Below are positions 1-12,365 of a stretch of DNA of 64,000 nucleotides, piece by piece. Under the pieces are notes generated by a model, which did not search any database, had not been told where the DNA came from, and saw nothing but the letters and a program-made list of their open reading frames with translations. Source of the stretch: Corylus avellana (taxonomy: Eukaryota > Streptophyta > Magnoliopsida > Fagales > Betulaceae). Numbering within the stretch: the first letter of the stretch is position 1; every line of letters begins with the position of its first letter. The translations under genes were made by a program, and so were the position numbers. The stretch spans positions 5,789,207-5,853,206 of the forward strand of contig NC_081550.1 of NCBI RefSeq assembly GCF_901000735.1, given 5' to 3'.

Positions 1-1756
1 CATCTCCTATGAGGTTCAATGCTTCATTATGTGTTTAGTTTTTCGAAAGAGTTTATTTCTTTTATGTACAAACAATCAATATTTTGCTCTTAAAAAGAGG
101 AAAAAAAATATCAAAAAATGCATGAAAATCCGAATAAATCACACAAAAGGAAAAAAAAAAAAAATCACATAAAACATTCAAATGAATTAAAATATAAGAT
201 CTATTATATTTCAATACAAATAAAACCCATATAATTTTGAAAATTCGAAATGAATTCAGAGCAAAATAAACAAAACATTTTTTTTTAATATATATAAAAT
301 AAAACAAAATCTTCAGATGAATGAAATAAAAAATTATAAATAACAAAATAAAGCAATAAGAAAGAAGGAAAACAAAAAGTTACATCCACATGGATTAACA
401 TGCGTTGTAATCTCAATTAGAAATTTATATATTCATAATATATGCTCTATTGGTTGTTAGAGCAGTTGTAATAAATAAATCGAACATAAATTCAGTAGGC
501 TAGATAACACATGATTCCTAAAGATGATATTCTAATAATTATAAATATTTAAAATTATAAATAATACTGCATTTCATAACCTTGTCGGATGGAACTCATC
601 TTTTTTGCAAGTTATCTCAAAAATTGTTTAGAGTATAGAGTATTTTCATTAAGGTATTCACAATTTTGGTTGTTTAAATTACAATCAAAACGACAAAAAG
701 AAAAAAAAAAAAATCAATTGATGAGAGAGAAGCACCTTAAAGAATCTGAAAAACGAAAAGAATCCAACAAAATCACAAAAGAGAGAAATCGAAGAGAGAG
801 AGAGAGAGGAGGGAGAAGCACCGTAAGAAATCTGAGTGAAGGGAGAAGAAACGGATGTTTAATATAAAAAACTACACAGATGGTAAATTGAAAATTGGTC
901 ATTCATATCTGTCTAAACCCCATATGAGACGGATGCCTTTTGTTTTCCTTTTTCCCAATAAGAAAGATGGTGGCATCCTCATAATCACATTCTAACGTGG
1001 CGTATAAAATCTAAACAAATAATCTCAAATTAAGTATTCCTTCTAGTGAGAATGAGAACCACAATGCAAAGTATCATTTTGTTGGAGCGTAGAAACAATT
1101 TAAATTGCAAAAAATAAAGAACAGTAAATGAAATTATTGAAAATTAAAGATCCCGAAGGATGGTGTCACTATATTGATCGACATTCTCGATCTTCTCCTC
1201 CTTTCCTTGAATGGCACTGCACAAACAAAATTTCTGAACACCAATTGAACATAAATAAAATAATCAATAATGACAATGACAATGATTTCAATGATATTTA
1301 TCCTTTTATGAGAAATATCCGGCAAAGAATGTCACTGAATCTGCTATAGAGTTCAATTTTCTCAAATAACACATGACAAAAATTGATATACGAAGGCCAA
1401 AATCCATGAAATTGTAAATTAACAACATAATTCAGTGACGGACGGTGACAGCAACACTATTAAAAGAGTTGCAGAGAATAATTAAATTAACTATTTTCAC
1501 TACCAAAAATAGTTAATTTGGAAATTAGCACAATTCTCTTTTTATTTTATTTTATTTTTATGCATTCCACCGTTCACTGAATTCTCAAAGCCCATGTCTA
1601 ACTACCGTAACGAAGACGCAACAAAGCACAGCTATGGTGAGAGCAGAATGGGTGAGAAGAAAAAGAAAAGGGAGAGAGGCGGAGGCCTGCGTGTGTGAGA
1701 GAAAAGAAAAAGAAGAGGGAGAGAGAGAGAGAGGAGGAAAAGAAAAGGAAAGAGCA
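1..1756. other. AT-rich intergenic DNA, no gene seen
   Basis: The stretch is AT-rich with poly-A/T runs and purine-rich (GA)n tracts near 795-815 and 1660-1750. Short open frames exist but are low-complexity and resemble no family I recognise. A 14-bp inverted repeat around CACTACC sits at about 1487-1520. I see no exon, RNA gene or clear transposon end here. It lies outside the duplicated unit that begins at about 2084. Confidence 0.6.
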
Positions 1757-2083
1757 ACAATCAATTTCTGACGTGACTACAGTACACGATTTTTTGCCAC
1801 GTCAGTAAATATTTTTCTGATGTAACAAAGTTGGCAGGTCAGTAATTAGTGACGTGACAATATCCACCCGTCAATAAATTCTGACCTGTTAGACATTACC
1901 ACGTCAATAAATGTTTTAGGATTTTAAAACTTTAAAAATTATATATTTTACTGACGTGTTAAATTTTCACACGTCAATAAATATTGACGTGTAAAATTAC
2001 CATGTCAGAAATTTCTGACGTGGCAGTTTTACACATAAAAAATTACTGACGTGTTTAATTGCCATGTCAATAATTCCTGACTG
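1757..2083. repeat. Array of alternating TGACGTG / CACGTCA motifs
   Basis: About 15 variants of TGACGTG and its reverse complement CACGTCA occur at roughly 15-35 bp spacing in alternating orientation, usually followed by AATAAAT or AGTAAAT. Short dispersed subterminal motifs of this kind are typical of CACTA/EnSpm element ends, which is the most likely origin, but no clean terminus was found. The array stops where homology to the BUD31 gene starts. The ACGT core also matches bZIP-type binding sites, so regulatory activity is possible but unproven. Confidence 0.55.
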
Positions 2084-2130
2084 TGGAGTGTATGCATTGT
2101 GGATGTGGGGGCTGTGCAAGTGGGGATTGA
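2084..2130 (+). pseudogene. 3' relic of a BUD31/G10 gene
   Basis: The last codons of a BUD31-type protein are readable up to a TGA at 2128-2130, including the cysteine-rich [13 protein letters not shown] tail; the homologous end at 33512-33558 is nearly identical. The homology continues through the 3' flank to 2529, where the gypsy element interrupts it, and resumes at 13082. No upstream exon is present, so this is a dead fragment marking the left edge of duplication unit A. Confidence 0.85.
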
Positions 2131-2529
2131 GTGGCTATATTCTGTAAACTGTTTGGCATTCAAGGTGCGATTTTTCCACTTTGCCTGAGCCTAGCTTTTG
2201 CAGCCGTTGTATCTAAACTCTTTGTAGTTGTCAATGCATTATTATGGTAACTTAAATCAATGGCACTTTAACCTGTGACAGAAATTGAACATGAATGATG
2301 AAGTCTACAGCCGGCTTGACTAATTCATACTCCTACTGTTCAATTCTTTATTAATGGTCAAATTAATCTTGTACCAAGCCAGTGTTTCCTAAGGTTGTCT
2401 TCATCACTTCCTAATTCCAACTCCCAAGTGATTTGGTGGCCCAGTTCTCTGGAATTTAGGGGGCCAGAGTTGAGGTAAAATATCCTGAACATGCACTTTG
2501 CATTATGCAGGCTAATTATCTATGTATGC

Positions 2530-3245
2530 TATTGGGTCATGAATCCGCTATTTAAACCCAATAGACTCTAAACCCGATCTTGACCAAGCGGGAAATTTGA
2601 CAAGGCCTCGGAATAGCTTTCCCTGAGAAGGCCTCATAAACCGGCACAATCTCGGTATCTGACTCCGAGACCGTCTCTCAGATAAGAGTCAGACGTCAGA
2701 TCCGAGACATTATACTGAATGTGAATAAGTCAGAATACCAAGGGTAAAGTTGCCATTATACAGTTAAGGATATCCAAAGATTCAAATTCATTTCAATAAA
2801 CATTATCCTACATTTGAAAGAAGCCTTCAACAAACAATCCCTATACTAGCGGGATAAGAGGCAATTTAAATTCAAAAGGCAATATACGTCTAACGACGAC
2901 TTGCTGCCTCATCCCAAGATTCATCCCTTAACAGAATAACTGCAAACCAAATAATCAGGGATAAGAGTCCCAAGATATACGGGAGACAAACTCTACTCCA
3001 TGCCTATAAATACAGCTCTCGATTTCTATCAAACGTAAGTGCAATCCTGGCTTTGAAAACTTTGATTGCTTAAACACTCTTTCCTCAGTTTCTAACTTAG
3101 GCATCGGAGTTCCCCCGCCGGGACACCCCCCGGGGTCTCTAATCCTATTTATTCTCTTTTGTGTGTAGTCTGAAATATCATCCGAAGCCCATCGCACCAC
3201 CTGAAGGCGTGCCACATCACCATCCCGAAAAACTGTGTATCAACA
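2530..3245 (+). repeat. 5' LTR of the Tat element
   Basis: This 716-bp direct repeat matches 12366-13081. The 5' copy starts TATTGGG where the 3' copy has the canonical TGTTGGG; both end in ATCAACA. A TATA box (TATAAATA, about 3005-3012) lies in the 3' part, as expected for the LTR promoter driving genomic RNA. Confidence 0.95.
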
Positions 3246-3265
3246 GTTTGGCGCCGTTTGTGGGA
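3246..3265 (+). promoter_or_regulatory. Primer-binding site of the Tat element
   Basis: TTTGGCGCCGTTTGTGGG follows directly after the 5' LTR. TGGCGCCGTT matches the complement of a plant tRNA acceptor end (tRNA-Asp-like over the first ten bases). The exact primer tRNA is uncertain because the downstream bases deviate. Confidence 0.7.
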
Positions 3266-3300
3266 AACAGCTATTTTCTTCATTTTTTATTATTCTAGGT

Positions 3301-4876
3301 ATGGTGAATACACGCTCCCAATCTGTGTGACAGCCCGCACGTACCTCCTGGGGCTGCTGGAGCTCTTCCAGAGTTAGCAGATTTCATGAAGCAGATGACT
3401 GAATCCATGAAGGCTTTGCAGAAGCAGAACGAAGACCTCGCCACAAGGCTCACGGTTGCTGAAGGCCGAAACAGCCGAAGGGATCAAGAGCGGGTGGAAA
3501 GAAGGACGAAGAGACAAGAAGATAGGCACGAGAGGGAAAGACGCGCCGAGATCCATAGGGGAAAGAGGCCCCGAGGTTTTGAGGAAGAAGACGAAGTAAG
3601 CTCAGCTTAGGCCAGCCATCATAATACTGTCCAGAACAAAAGGTCTCGTCATACCAGATCTCGAAGGGAGCTGTCTTTCCTCCAGGAGGACCGTCGCACT
3701 GAAGGGTATAATGAGAGCAACGTTAACGCCGACTTGTAGGAGCTTAAGAAAAAATGCGATGAAATGGCTCGTCAAATAGCCGATGGCAGAGATCAAACCA
3801 ATGCGGGGGAACTTATGGAAAACACAAGTCTCCCTTTCACCCCTCGAGTCATGAATTTTCCTCTCCCCGATCAATTCAAGATGCCCCGAGTTAATCTCTA
3901 TGATGGCACCGGGGATCCAACTGAACACATGGAAGGTCTTCGTGCGCATTTCATTCTTCATGGAACCCCAAACGCAATTTCATGTAGGGTTTTTCCCTTA
4001 ACTTTAGCAGGTGTAGCTAAAGATTGGTTCGGAAAACTTCCGGCCAATTCAATAGACGATTTCAAGACTCTCGGGCGTCTCTTCTTGAGTCAGTTCTTGG
4101 CTACCCGGAAGAGGAAGAAGAATCCGGCTTATTTGTTGTCCCTTGTGCAGGGGAAGGAGGAGTCATTAAAAGAGTTCATGCTCAGATTTAACCAGGAGAA
4201 GTTGATGATTGAAAACCCTCCTGAGCAGACAGTACTTGACGCTCTGATGCATGGAGTAAGGGCAGAAGGGCCTTTGATGGCCGAGCTGTCAAAAAGTACC
4301 AAGTTAGTGACTCTCGGTCAGTTCATAACAAAGGCTGATGAGTACATTAATCAAGAAGAAACCGTCAAGGCTCTCATGAAGAACCAGAAGGAAGAGCTCG
4401 AGGCCAAGGGCAATAAGGAGAAGGTAGCGCCGGCAAGTGCTGTAAAGAAGGAGGAGAAGAATGTGAAAAGGTCAGAGAAGGTGGCCCCATCATATCCTAG
4501 AATGGACCATCGGAAATTGCAGAGTGCGAAGTTCACTCCATTGAATACTAGCATGACTGAGGTGTTCATGGAGATAAGGAGGGATCCTGCCTTCAAATGG
4601 CCAAGCAAGCTGAAGGGCGACCCTAAGAGGCGTGATCCTCAGAAGTATTGCGAGTACCATCGCGATCATGGTCATTTAACCGAGGAATGCATAACATTGA
4701 GGCAAGAGATTGAGAACCATATCAGAAACGGAAGGTTGGTGAAATTCCTAGCAGGTGAGAGGAATCAACGAAGAAATGAAGAGCCTCCGCTACTGGAAGG
4801 AGTCCGAGAAGCACCTAGAAACCGAGGGGCAAGGCCGAGAGAAGATCGGTATGCTGAACCGATGCAGGATCAGTAG
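3301..4876 (+). pseudogene. Tat retrotransposon gag, degenerate
   Basis: A likely original ATG is at 3301, but the frame is lost after nine codons. The gag frame then runs from about 3334 with stops at 3608 and 3737, and is open from 3764 to a TAG at 4874. The 370-residue open part holds a retrotransposon gag (capsid-like) domain in its first half, a lysine/glutamate-rich linker, and a zinc-knuckle-like CEYHRDHGH...EEC motif near residue 290. It would have packaged element RNA into particles. The frame continues into pol without a shift, so gag and pol were probably one polyprotein. Confidence 0.85.
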
Positions 4877-7800
4877 GCGGAACCAAGGCGAGACAGAGAA
4901 TTCCATCAGCCTCGCCATTAAGACGTAGTAAGGGAGATTCACACCATCTCGGGAGGACTGGCTGGCGGAGGAGTTTCTAGCTCATCTAGGAAAGCTTACG
5001 CGAGGAGAACGAAAGCTGATAACGAAGTACTGTTGGTCGGAAGACCTCTAAAAATAGCAAGGAGAACTGGAATGGCTATATCCTTTTCTGAAGAAGATGA
5101 AAGGGGGGTAATATTTCCTCATGATGATGCATTAGTTGTCACGCTAACGGTGGCCAACCATAAAATCCACCGAATCTTGGTAGACAATGGTAGTTCAGCC
5201 GACATTTTACACTGGCCGGTCTTCAAGCAAATAGGTGTCGAACGGAGCAGGATCCAACCGTTTGATTCACCACTGGTAGGGTTTGCAGGAGAACAAGTTC
5301 AGCCAATGGGACTCATCTCCCTACCAGTTACGGTAGGAACGGCCCCAAGGCAATCCACAACTATGGTCGATTTCTTGGTAATCGATCGGCCGTCTGCATA
5401 CAACGCAATCATTGGTCGACCATCCCTTAATAAGTTGAAGGCTGTAACTTCCACTTACCATCTAATGATGAAGTTTCCTACTGAGGAGGGAGTAGGAGTG
5501 GTAAAAGGAGATCAAGTTATGGCAAGGAAGTGTTATAACATTTCCTTGAAGAAGTCAGAACCTTCCCCTCTGACGGTCGGTATGGTGGACAGCCCAAGTA
5601 AAGTTCCCCTCAAAGGGGAGCCTGCCGAGCCTTTGGAAGAAGTAAAATTGGAAGAAGGAAAGGTAGTGAAGGTAGGAACGCAGCTCGTTTCGGAAGTCCG
5701 AGACTCTCTCATAACTTTTCTTCGAGAAAATATGGAGGTGTTTGCGTGGACTCATGAAGATATGCCGGGGATCAGTCCCGATGAAATTGTCCTCCAACTT
5801 AATGTGGACCCAAACATAAAGTCAGTAAGACAGAAGAGAAGAAAGTTTGCCCCAAAACGAAATATGGCTATTGCCGAGGAAGTGGAGAAATTACTTAAAG
5901 CTCGGTTCATAGAGGAGATTTATTATCCCGACTAGTTGGCTAATGTAGTGTTGGTCAAAAAATCCAGTGGGAAGTGGAGTATGTGTGTGGACTTCACAGA
6001 CCTTAATAAGGCGTGCCCGAAGGACAGCTTTCCTCTACCACGCATTGATGCGCTGGTTGACTCGACAGCGGGATACGGCTTGTTGAGCTTTATGGACGTT
6101 TTTTCTGGTTACAACTAGATTTATATGCATCTGGAAGACCAAGAAAAGACTGCATTCATCACTGACCGAGGCTTGTATTGCTACAGGATCATGCCTTTCG
6201 GTCTCAAGAACGCTAGAGCGACGTATCAGAGATTGGTCAATAAGATGTTCCGAGACCAAATCGGCAGTAATATGGAGGTATATGTCGATGACATGTTGGT
6301 CAAAAGCACGCTACCAGAAGGTCATATAGACGACTTGCAGGAGACTTTTAAAACTTTAAGGAAGTATGGGATGAAGTTGAATCCCGCGAAGTGTGCATTT
6401 GGTGTGGCCTCGGGAAAATTTTTCGGCTATATGGTGTCAAACCGAGGAATAGAAGCTAATCCCAAAAAGATCCAAGCAGTGTTGGATATGCAGTCACCTA
6501 AAAGTACAAAGCAACTCCAGCAGTTGACTGGCAGAATTGCAGCATTAAACCGATTCATCTCTCGGTCGACAGACAAATGCCTACCTTTCTTCAAAATCCT
6601 AAGGAAGGCATTTGAATGGTCTGCAAAGTGTGAATGAGCCTTTGAACAGCTGAAGAAGTATCTGACCAGCACACCCCTGTTAAGCAGAGCCGTTCCCGGG
6701 GAAGCTTTGTATTTATACTTGGCTGTTTCCCCAACGGCTATAAGTACGGCCCTTATCCGAGAAGAGGACGGTGTTTAGAAATTGGTCTACTTTGTAAGCA
6801 GAGCATTGAGGGGAGCAGAAGAGCGGTACCCTCAGATGGAGAAGTTAGCATTTGCGTTGATTATTGCTTCTAGAAAACTACGCCCGTATTTCCAAGCTCA
6901 CACTATTAGAGTCTTGACCGAGTACCCCTTGAAGAAGGTGCTCAGAAAGTTAGATCTGTCTGGCAGATTAGCGAACTGGGCGATCAAACTCGGAGAATTT
7001 GATATTGAGTTCCTCCCAAGGAGTAGTATCAAGGGGCAGGTATTGACCGACTTGTTAGCAGAATTCACTAATCTACCTGCCACCACCGATTGGCAGAAAG
7101 ATGAAACATGGGTAATCTATGTAGACGGATCATCTACAAGGAAGAATGGTTGAGCTGGAGTGGTATTAATCACCCCAGATGGAGAGGAATTATGTAGTTC
7201 CCTAAGGTTGGAGTTCAAGACCACCAATAATGAAGCCGAATAAGAAGCAGTTCTGGCAAGACTCGGTTTAGCCTGAGAAATGGGAGCCGATTTTGTTGAG
7301 CTACGGAGTGACTCACAGGTGATTGTTGGACACATCCGGGGAGAGTTTGAAGCCAGAGGAAGTAAGATGAAGCAATATCTGTCAAAGGTACAGGATTTAC
7401 AGAATGCCTTTAAGAAATTCGGTATTATGAAGATCCCGCGAGAAGAGAATGACAGGGCAGACCAACTGACCCGAAAAGCATCAACAGCAGTTAGCGGTGC
7501 TGAAGAACCCGAGGTACCAATTCAGGTTTTGCCGAGACCTGCCGTACCCAGGACGGTCTCGGTCTCAGTTACCGAGACCGTATCGGAATGGCAGAGGAGC
7601 ATAAGGGAATATTTAGAACAGGGAACTCTCCCGTCAGATAAAAGAGCTGCAACTCAAATCAGAATTAAGGCTACTAGATTTACCATAATTAATGGAGTCC
7701 TATACAAAACGGGGCTTCATGCTACCGATACTCAAATGTATCTCAAAGGAAGAGGGAGATTATGTACTCCGCAAGATCCATGAAGGAATCTGCGGCAGTC

Positions 7801-8825
7801 ACTCGGGAGCGAGAGTATTGGCACATAAAGCAGTCAGAGCCGGTTTTTACTGGCCGAATATGAATCGGGGCTCGGTACAAATGGTAAGAAATTGTGACAA
7901 ATGCCAACGCTTCGCAAACATCGCCAAGCAACCCCTAGAAGACTTAAGCTCAATATCCTCGCCATGGCCCTTCTCACAATGGGGGGTAGATATAGTAGGA
8001 CCACTACCTCGTGGAAAAGGGGGTGTGCGTTTCGCGGTTGTGGCAGTGGATTATTTCACAAAATGGGCAGAAGTAGAAGCTCTAGTGAACATTACGGCCA
8101 AGAGCATTGAAAGGTTCTTGTGGAAGACTGTTGTCTGCCGTTATGGTATTCCTCATGCCTTTGTAACTGATAACAGGAAGCAGTTTGACTGTGAATCATT
8201 CCGAGAATAGTGTGCAAAGCTCCAAATTAGAAACTACTACTCGTCTCCAGCCCATCCTCAGGCAAATGGACAAGTAGAAGTGACTAACAAAACAATTTTC
8301 AACATATTGAAGAAAAAACTCGGAGATCGGAAGGGGGACTGGGCAGATGATCTCCCAGAAGTTTTATGGGCATATCGAACAACGAAGAGAATACCTACAG
8401 AAGAGTCTTCATACGCTTTGGCTTTTGGAACCGAGGCAGTCATCCCAGCCGAGATAGGCTCGGGGAGTTACCGAGTCGAATCCTTTCATTCCGAAACTAA
8501 CGATGAAGGGCTCAAACTACACTTGGACCTGTTACAAGAGAAGCGAGACTAGGCTCAAGTAACCATGGCGGCATACCAGGAGAGAACGACTCGGTATTTT
8601 AATAAAGGAGTCAAGCACAGAAGTTTCAAGATTGGGGACCTGGTCTTGCGCAAGACCACCATTGCTACCAGAGACCCCATGGAAGGGAAGTTAGCTTCGA
8701 ACTGGGAAGGACCCTACAAATTGATTGGGTGTAGAAGGACGGGAGCTTACTACCTTGAGAACATGGATGGAAAAGCACTCCCCAGGCCGTGAAATGCCGA
8801 GCACCTAAAAAAGTACTTTGTCTAG
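4877..8825 (+). pseudogene. Tat retrotransposon pol (PR-RT-RH-aRH-INT), degenerate
   Basis: Domains in order: aspartic protease with DNGSSADIL near 5185; reverse transcriptase with YVDD near 6281-6292; RNase H to about 7080; a second RNase H-like domain from YVDGSS (about 7120) to about 7480; integrase with a zinc-binding HH-CC module (CDKC about 7893), a catalytic-core DIVGPL segment and a TDN motif (about 8168), ending at TAG 8823. Stops interrupt at 4919, 5933, 6116, 6635, 6776, 7151, 7241, 7274, 8208, 8550 and 8790, and one frameshift lies near 7742. In the integrase TDN region a usually invariant glycine reads arginine. The gene cannot make a functional polyprotein. Confidence 0.9.
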
Positions 8826-9392
8826 CTTATTCCAGTAAGGTGATTCTTATTTGATTTTCGTTTGATTCTTATTTTTCCTGTAATTTTCATTACTTCTTTA
8901 AATAAAAGAATCTCCTAGAGTTTCAATCATCTTTTAACATTCCAAAGCAAGGTAAGTTAAAAGTATCCTTGACATAAACGACCAACAGGTCACTAAAAAA
9001 GATTTGTAACTTTCCTAAGACAACTGGTAAAGGACGTAGAACCTTCAAACAAGGTGTGTCCAAAGAAGGTTAAAGACAGAAACCTGTCAAGGATGTAAAA
9101 CCTTCCAACAAGGTGTATCCAAGGAAGGTTACGCAAAATGGCTTGTAAAGAATGTAAAACCTTCAAAACAAAGGTGTGTTCGAAGAAAGCTGAGTAAGTA
9201 GCTTGTCAAGAGTAGAGATCCTTACGGAAAGAAGGTGTGCTCGAAAAAAGCTAAACAAACTTCAAAAAAAAAGAGTAATCTATTAAGAGCAAGTATTCAT
9301 TTACAAAGCTAGGTCATTCCGAGAAGTATAAACAAAACTTCATTAAAATCCCAAATTCTTCATTTAAAAAAAAAAGAAAAAAAAAAAAGCTT
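8826..9392. other. Retroelement spacer with imperfect tandem motif
   Basis: This non-coding spacer lies between pol and the antisense gene. From about 8945 to 9270 a motif around AAGGTGTGTCCAAAGAAGGTTA and ACCTTC.AACAAGGTGT recurs four or five times with a period near 60-65 bp, an imperfect minisatellite. It ends in an A-rich tract at 9366-9388. No coding sequence seen. Confidence 0.6.
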
Positions 9393-11914
9393 CTACAAGG
9401 TCTTAGCACCAGGACCAAGGGGTTCAGCCTTTAGGATCTTTAGAGGGGGCCTTAGAGGCACAGGGGGTCTCGGCACCGAAGCAGTCCTTTCATCACCTGA
9501 GGACTCCTCGGAACCCGAAAATGGTTGATGAGCGAATCTGTTGATCCCTTCAGCGTCGGGCATCAAGTATGACCCAAGACTGGTTAGCTGCTTCAAAGCC
9601 TTATCGGAAACGGGAATAGTCTCAGGTTGGACTGTATCAAGGTCAATAGTGCGAGCCGGATCCTTAGTCCAAGACCGAAAGGTCTCAAAACCAAGAATGA
9701 TTCCGTCAGCCCAGGCACTATCCCGAGTCCAGGAAGCGTACGATAGTTGTTCCAGATAGTTGGAGGACTGGGCCTTGGTCTCCTTAAGTCGTAGCTTCGT
9801 CTCTTCAAGCTTCCTTCGGAAGAACTTAAGTCGCTCCTTAGCAACAGCCTGACCTTTGGTAACTTCTTCAATTTTCATATTTTGGCCAGCATTCTCCGCT
9901 TGAGAAGCCTTTAACTGCTCCAGGATCTCCCTGTGCTTCTCCTCAAGTTTATGCAGGTCCTCCTTCATGATGGAATGACCCTCTTGAAGTTTTGAATGAT
10001 CGGCACGGAGGGTCTGCAAATCAGAAGATAGAGCCGAGATCCTGGACTCGGCTTGTTCAAACTGTGTCTGGGCCGTCGACTGTTGTTGGCCAAGAAGGAG
10101 CAGTTCTTTGTCTTGCTGAGCCAATGTATCTCTCAGCTTAGCATTCTCGGCCTCAGAAGTTGCAAGCCTGCCTCGAAGGCTCTCGGATTCTGAGGCGGAC
10201 TCCTCCATAAACTTCCTTAAATAGCAGTATGAAACTACCGACTTCAAAACTCCCTGCAATAGATAAAGTTAATCAAGTGAAAAATGACTAAAGCAAAAGG
10301 AAAGCTTTATGAAGAATAATACTTACACACAGTTGGTTGAATAACATTGACTCTGCCATACCCCTAGCAGAGATATCTCGTTTGCCTGTTAAGCTCTCTT
10401 GAGGAACCAGCTCTACCAAAGCTTGAAACGGGTTCCCCAACAATTGCCTGCCAAGCCGAGACAAGGGTTCTTACATAGTCCATTCTACATTCCCAGGCTT
10501 CACCAGGGAATAGCCTGAGGTCTCAGAACCAGCACCAACCTTGGCCTCAGGAGCCGGTGCCGGAGCCCGAGACAAAGCCTCGGGAGCAGGAGCCTGGACC
10601 TGAGTTTGCTCCTCGATTATCGGGGACATCATCCGAGGACTCACTTCTTCCTCGACATGCGGTCTGTTCTCTTCCGCATCCATCCCTACAAAGTTGTCCG
10701 AAAACGGATCAACTAAAAGGTGTTGAATGTTGGGACCAGAATGGACCGGTGACACCGATTCCACGGGAATAGCGGTAATGGCAGCAGCTCCAAGAGGATT
10801 TAAGGGGGTTGCTGTCAAAGGAGTGGCGGCAATCGGATGGTTAGCAAGAATGTTCTGATAGGCGTATACAGGGGCCACATCAGGCTCAGGGTTCGCCTTC
10901 CTCCGAGCGGCTAGAAGATCAGCAAAAAGGGATTTCCCTTTTTCGGACTCGACAGTAAGGCCTTTGCCCTTTATTAATCTCTTCTTCTTCATCGGAGGAG
11001 CTTCGCGTTCCTCGGGCTCATCAACCAAGTGTAGGGTTTGTTTTACCCTAGACTCTTCTATCTTCTTTTTGCCCTTGTCCAGTATAGGCTTGCGAGGGGT
11101 AGTGCCTCGAGTGTTGGCCGCCGGAGCAGCCAAACAGACAGCGGGACGGGATGGTCTCTTTCGAGACCCACCTATGTCTTCTCTATTATTATAAAGACAG
11201 CAATTCAACACGTTAGTGGTAACCAGTTGCCTGAAGGTCATTCCAGACTCATTATTCTGAACCCAGGACAGAACCCTGCTGACTCGGACTGTCTCCTCCT
11301 CCGACAAACACCAACTCTTGTGTAGGCCCAAGTTAGGTAGTCGTTTCCCGAGGCACTCGAGGCCCCTCCGTCTTCTCTCCAGGAGCAAATTCCCATTGCC
11401 CCTGAGCAAAGAAATATTTGTTTTTCCAGTTGTGGTTACTGGTGAAGGTCTTATCCATAACGAAAGTTTTTCCCCGCCTCGATTGAAAGTTGTAAAGTCC
11501 ATCGTTGTTGGGGTTCTTCTGGAGTCGGTATACCCATAGAAACTCCGGAACGGTCAGATTCTTTCCTTCTTCGAGGGCCATGGGCCAAACAATTGCACAG
11601 GCGAAGAACATCCTCCAGCTGTTAGGAACCAACTGGTGGGGCACCAGGTTCAAGCGGCTAAGGAAAAGGGTATGTCTTCATAAAGGGAGCTTGAGGCCTT
11701 CCCGAAACATTTCTTCATAAAGGCAGACCTCGTGGCTCCCAGCATCCACGATAGCGCCCTTCCTCTCATCGTCAAAACGAAGTTTCACCGATTTAGGAAT
11801 GTAGCAGTCCAATCTAATTCGCCGCTCGTCGATCGAGGTCAGATCAGGCTTCCACAAGGCTGGGTATGTCTTTCCTAAACCACCATCGGATCCTGAACCT
11901 TCTCCTTGAGACAT
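9393..11914 (-). pseudogene. Antisense gene of the Tat element (gypsy-type transposon domain plus coiled coil), broken
   Basis: Read on the minus strand from an ATG at 11914 there are three parts. The first (to about 11340) has a W/F-rich domain with PHQL, PNSWR and KNKYFF motifs, typical of the plant putative gypsy-type transposon domain. A proline/alanine- and basic-rich middle (to 10471) follows. The last part is a long coiled coil (10253-9393) rich in heptad-like E/L/K/Q. Breaks: a stop near 11678, a frameshift around 11340-11400, and a single TAA at 10471-10473 after which the frame continues. A putative 73-bp intron joins the last two coding parts in frame. Antisense genes here are a known Tat feature (gene23 of Grande); their function is unknown. 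Confidence 0.75.
10254..10326 (-). other. Putative 73-bp intron in the antisense gene
   Basis: On the minus strand the segment starts GTAAGT and ends TTGCAG. Removing it fuses an upstream open frame (ending NQLC) to the coiled-coil frame (starting GVLK) in phase. The length is at the short end for plant introns but within the known range. Confidence 0.65.
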
Positions 11915-12348
11915 GATCGAAACAGAGTAAAGGAGGAAAAATATTGCAAAGAAGGGAAACGGATCAAAGCAGAACAAGCGGCACAGAAACTTGGTACGAA
12001 TAAAAGAGAAACCCTAGAAAAAAAGGTTTTATAAAGCCTCATAAGGGTGTAAAACCCAAAAGTCTTCGCCGAGTTCGCACAATAAATGAGGCAGGAAAAG
12101 CGCCCTTGTGAATTCTGCAAAACGGCTGACAGCTGGCCATTGAATATACGCTTGTCCCGACAACGACACGCGAAGCGACCGATGCACCCTCGGTCAGGTC
12201 AACCGTCTCGGCAAAAATTGGTTTCAGAATTTCCTGCCAAAATTCAAAATTCAAATTTCCCGATGCCAAGGTCTCGGATTTTTCTCCAAGCATAGTTCCA
12301 GAACGCTGATCCATTTCTAAGCAAAAATTTCTATGATCTTACAAATCA

Positions 12349-12365
12349 GGAAATTGGGGGGTAAC
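12349..12365 (+). promoter_or_regulatory. Polypurine tract of the Tat element
   Basis: The purine-rich GGAAATTGGGGGG lies directly before the 3' LTR, the expected primer site for plus-strand DNA synthesis. Confidence 0.8.

Noticed and set aside
589..902. Two overlapping opposite open frames of 62-92 codons
   Set aside because: They cover a purine-rich (GA)n tract; composition is K/E/R-rich or L/S/F-rich with no family resemblance.
1757..2083. CRISPR-like or satellite array
   Set aside because: Motifs are short, alternate in orientation, are irregularly spaced and lie in a plant nuclear genome; transposon subterminal repeats are a better reading.
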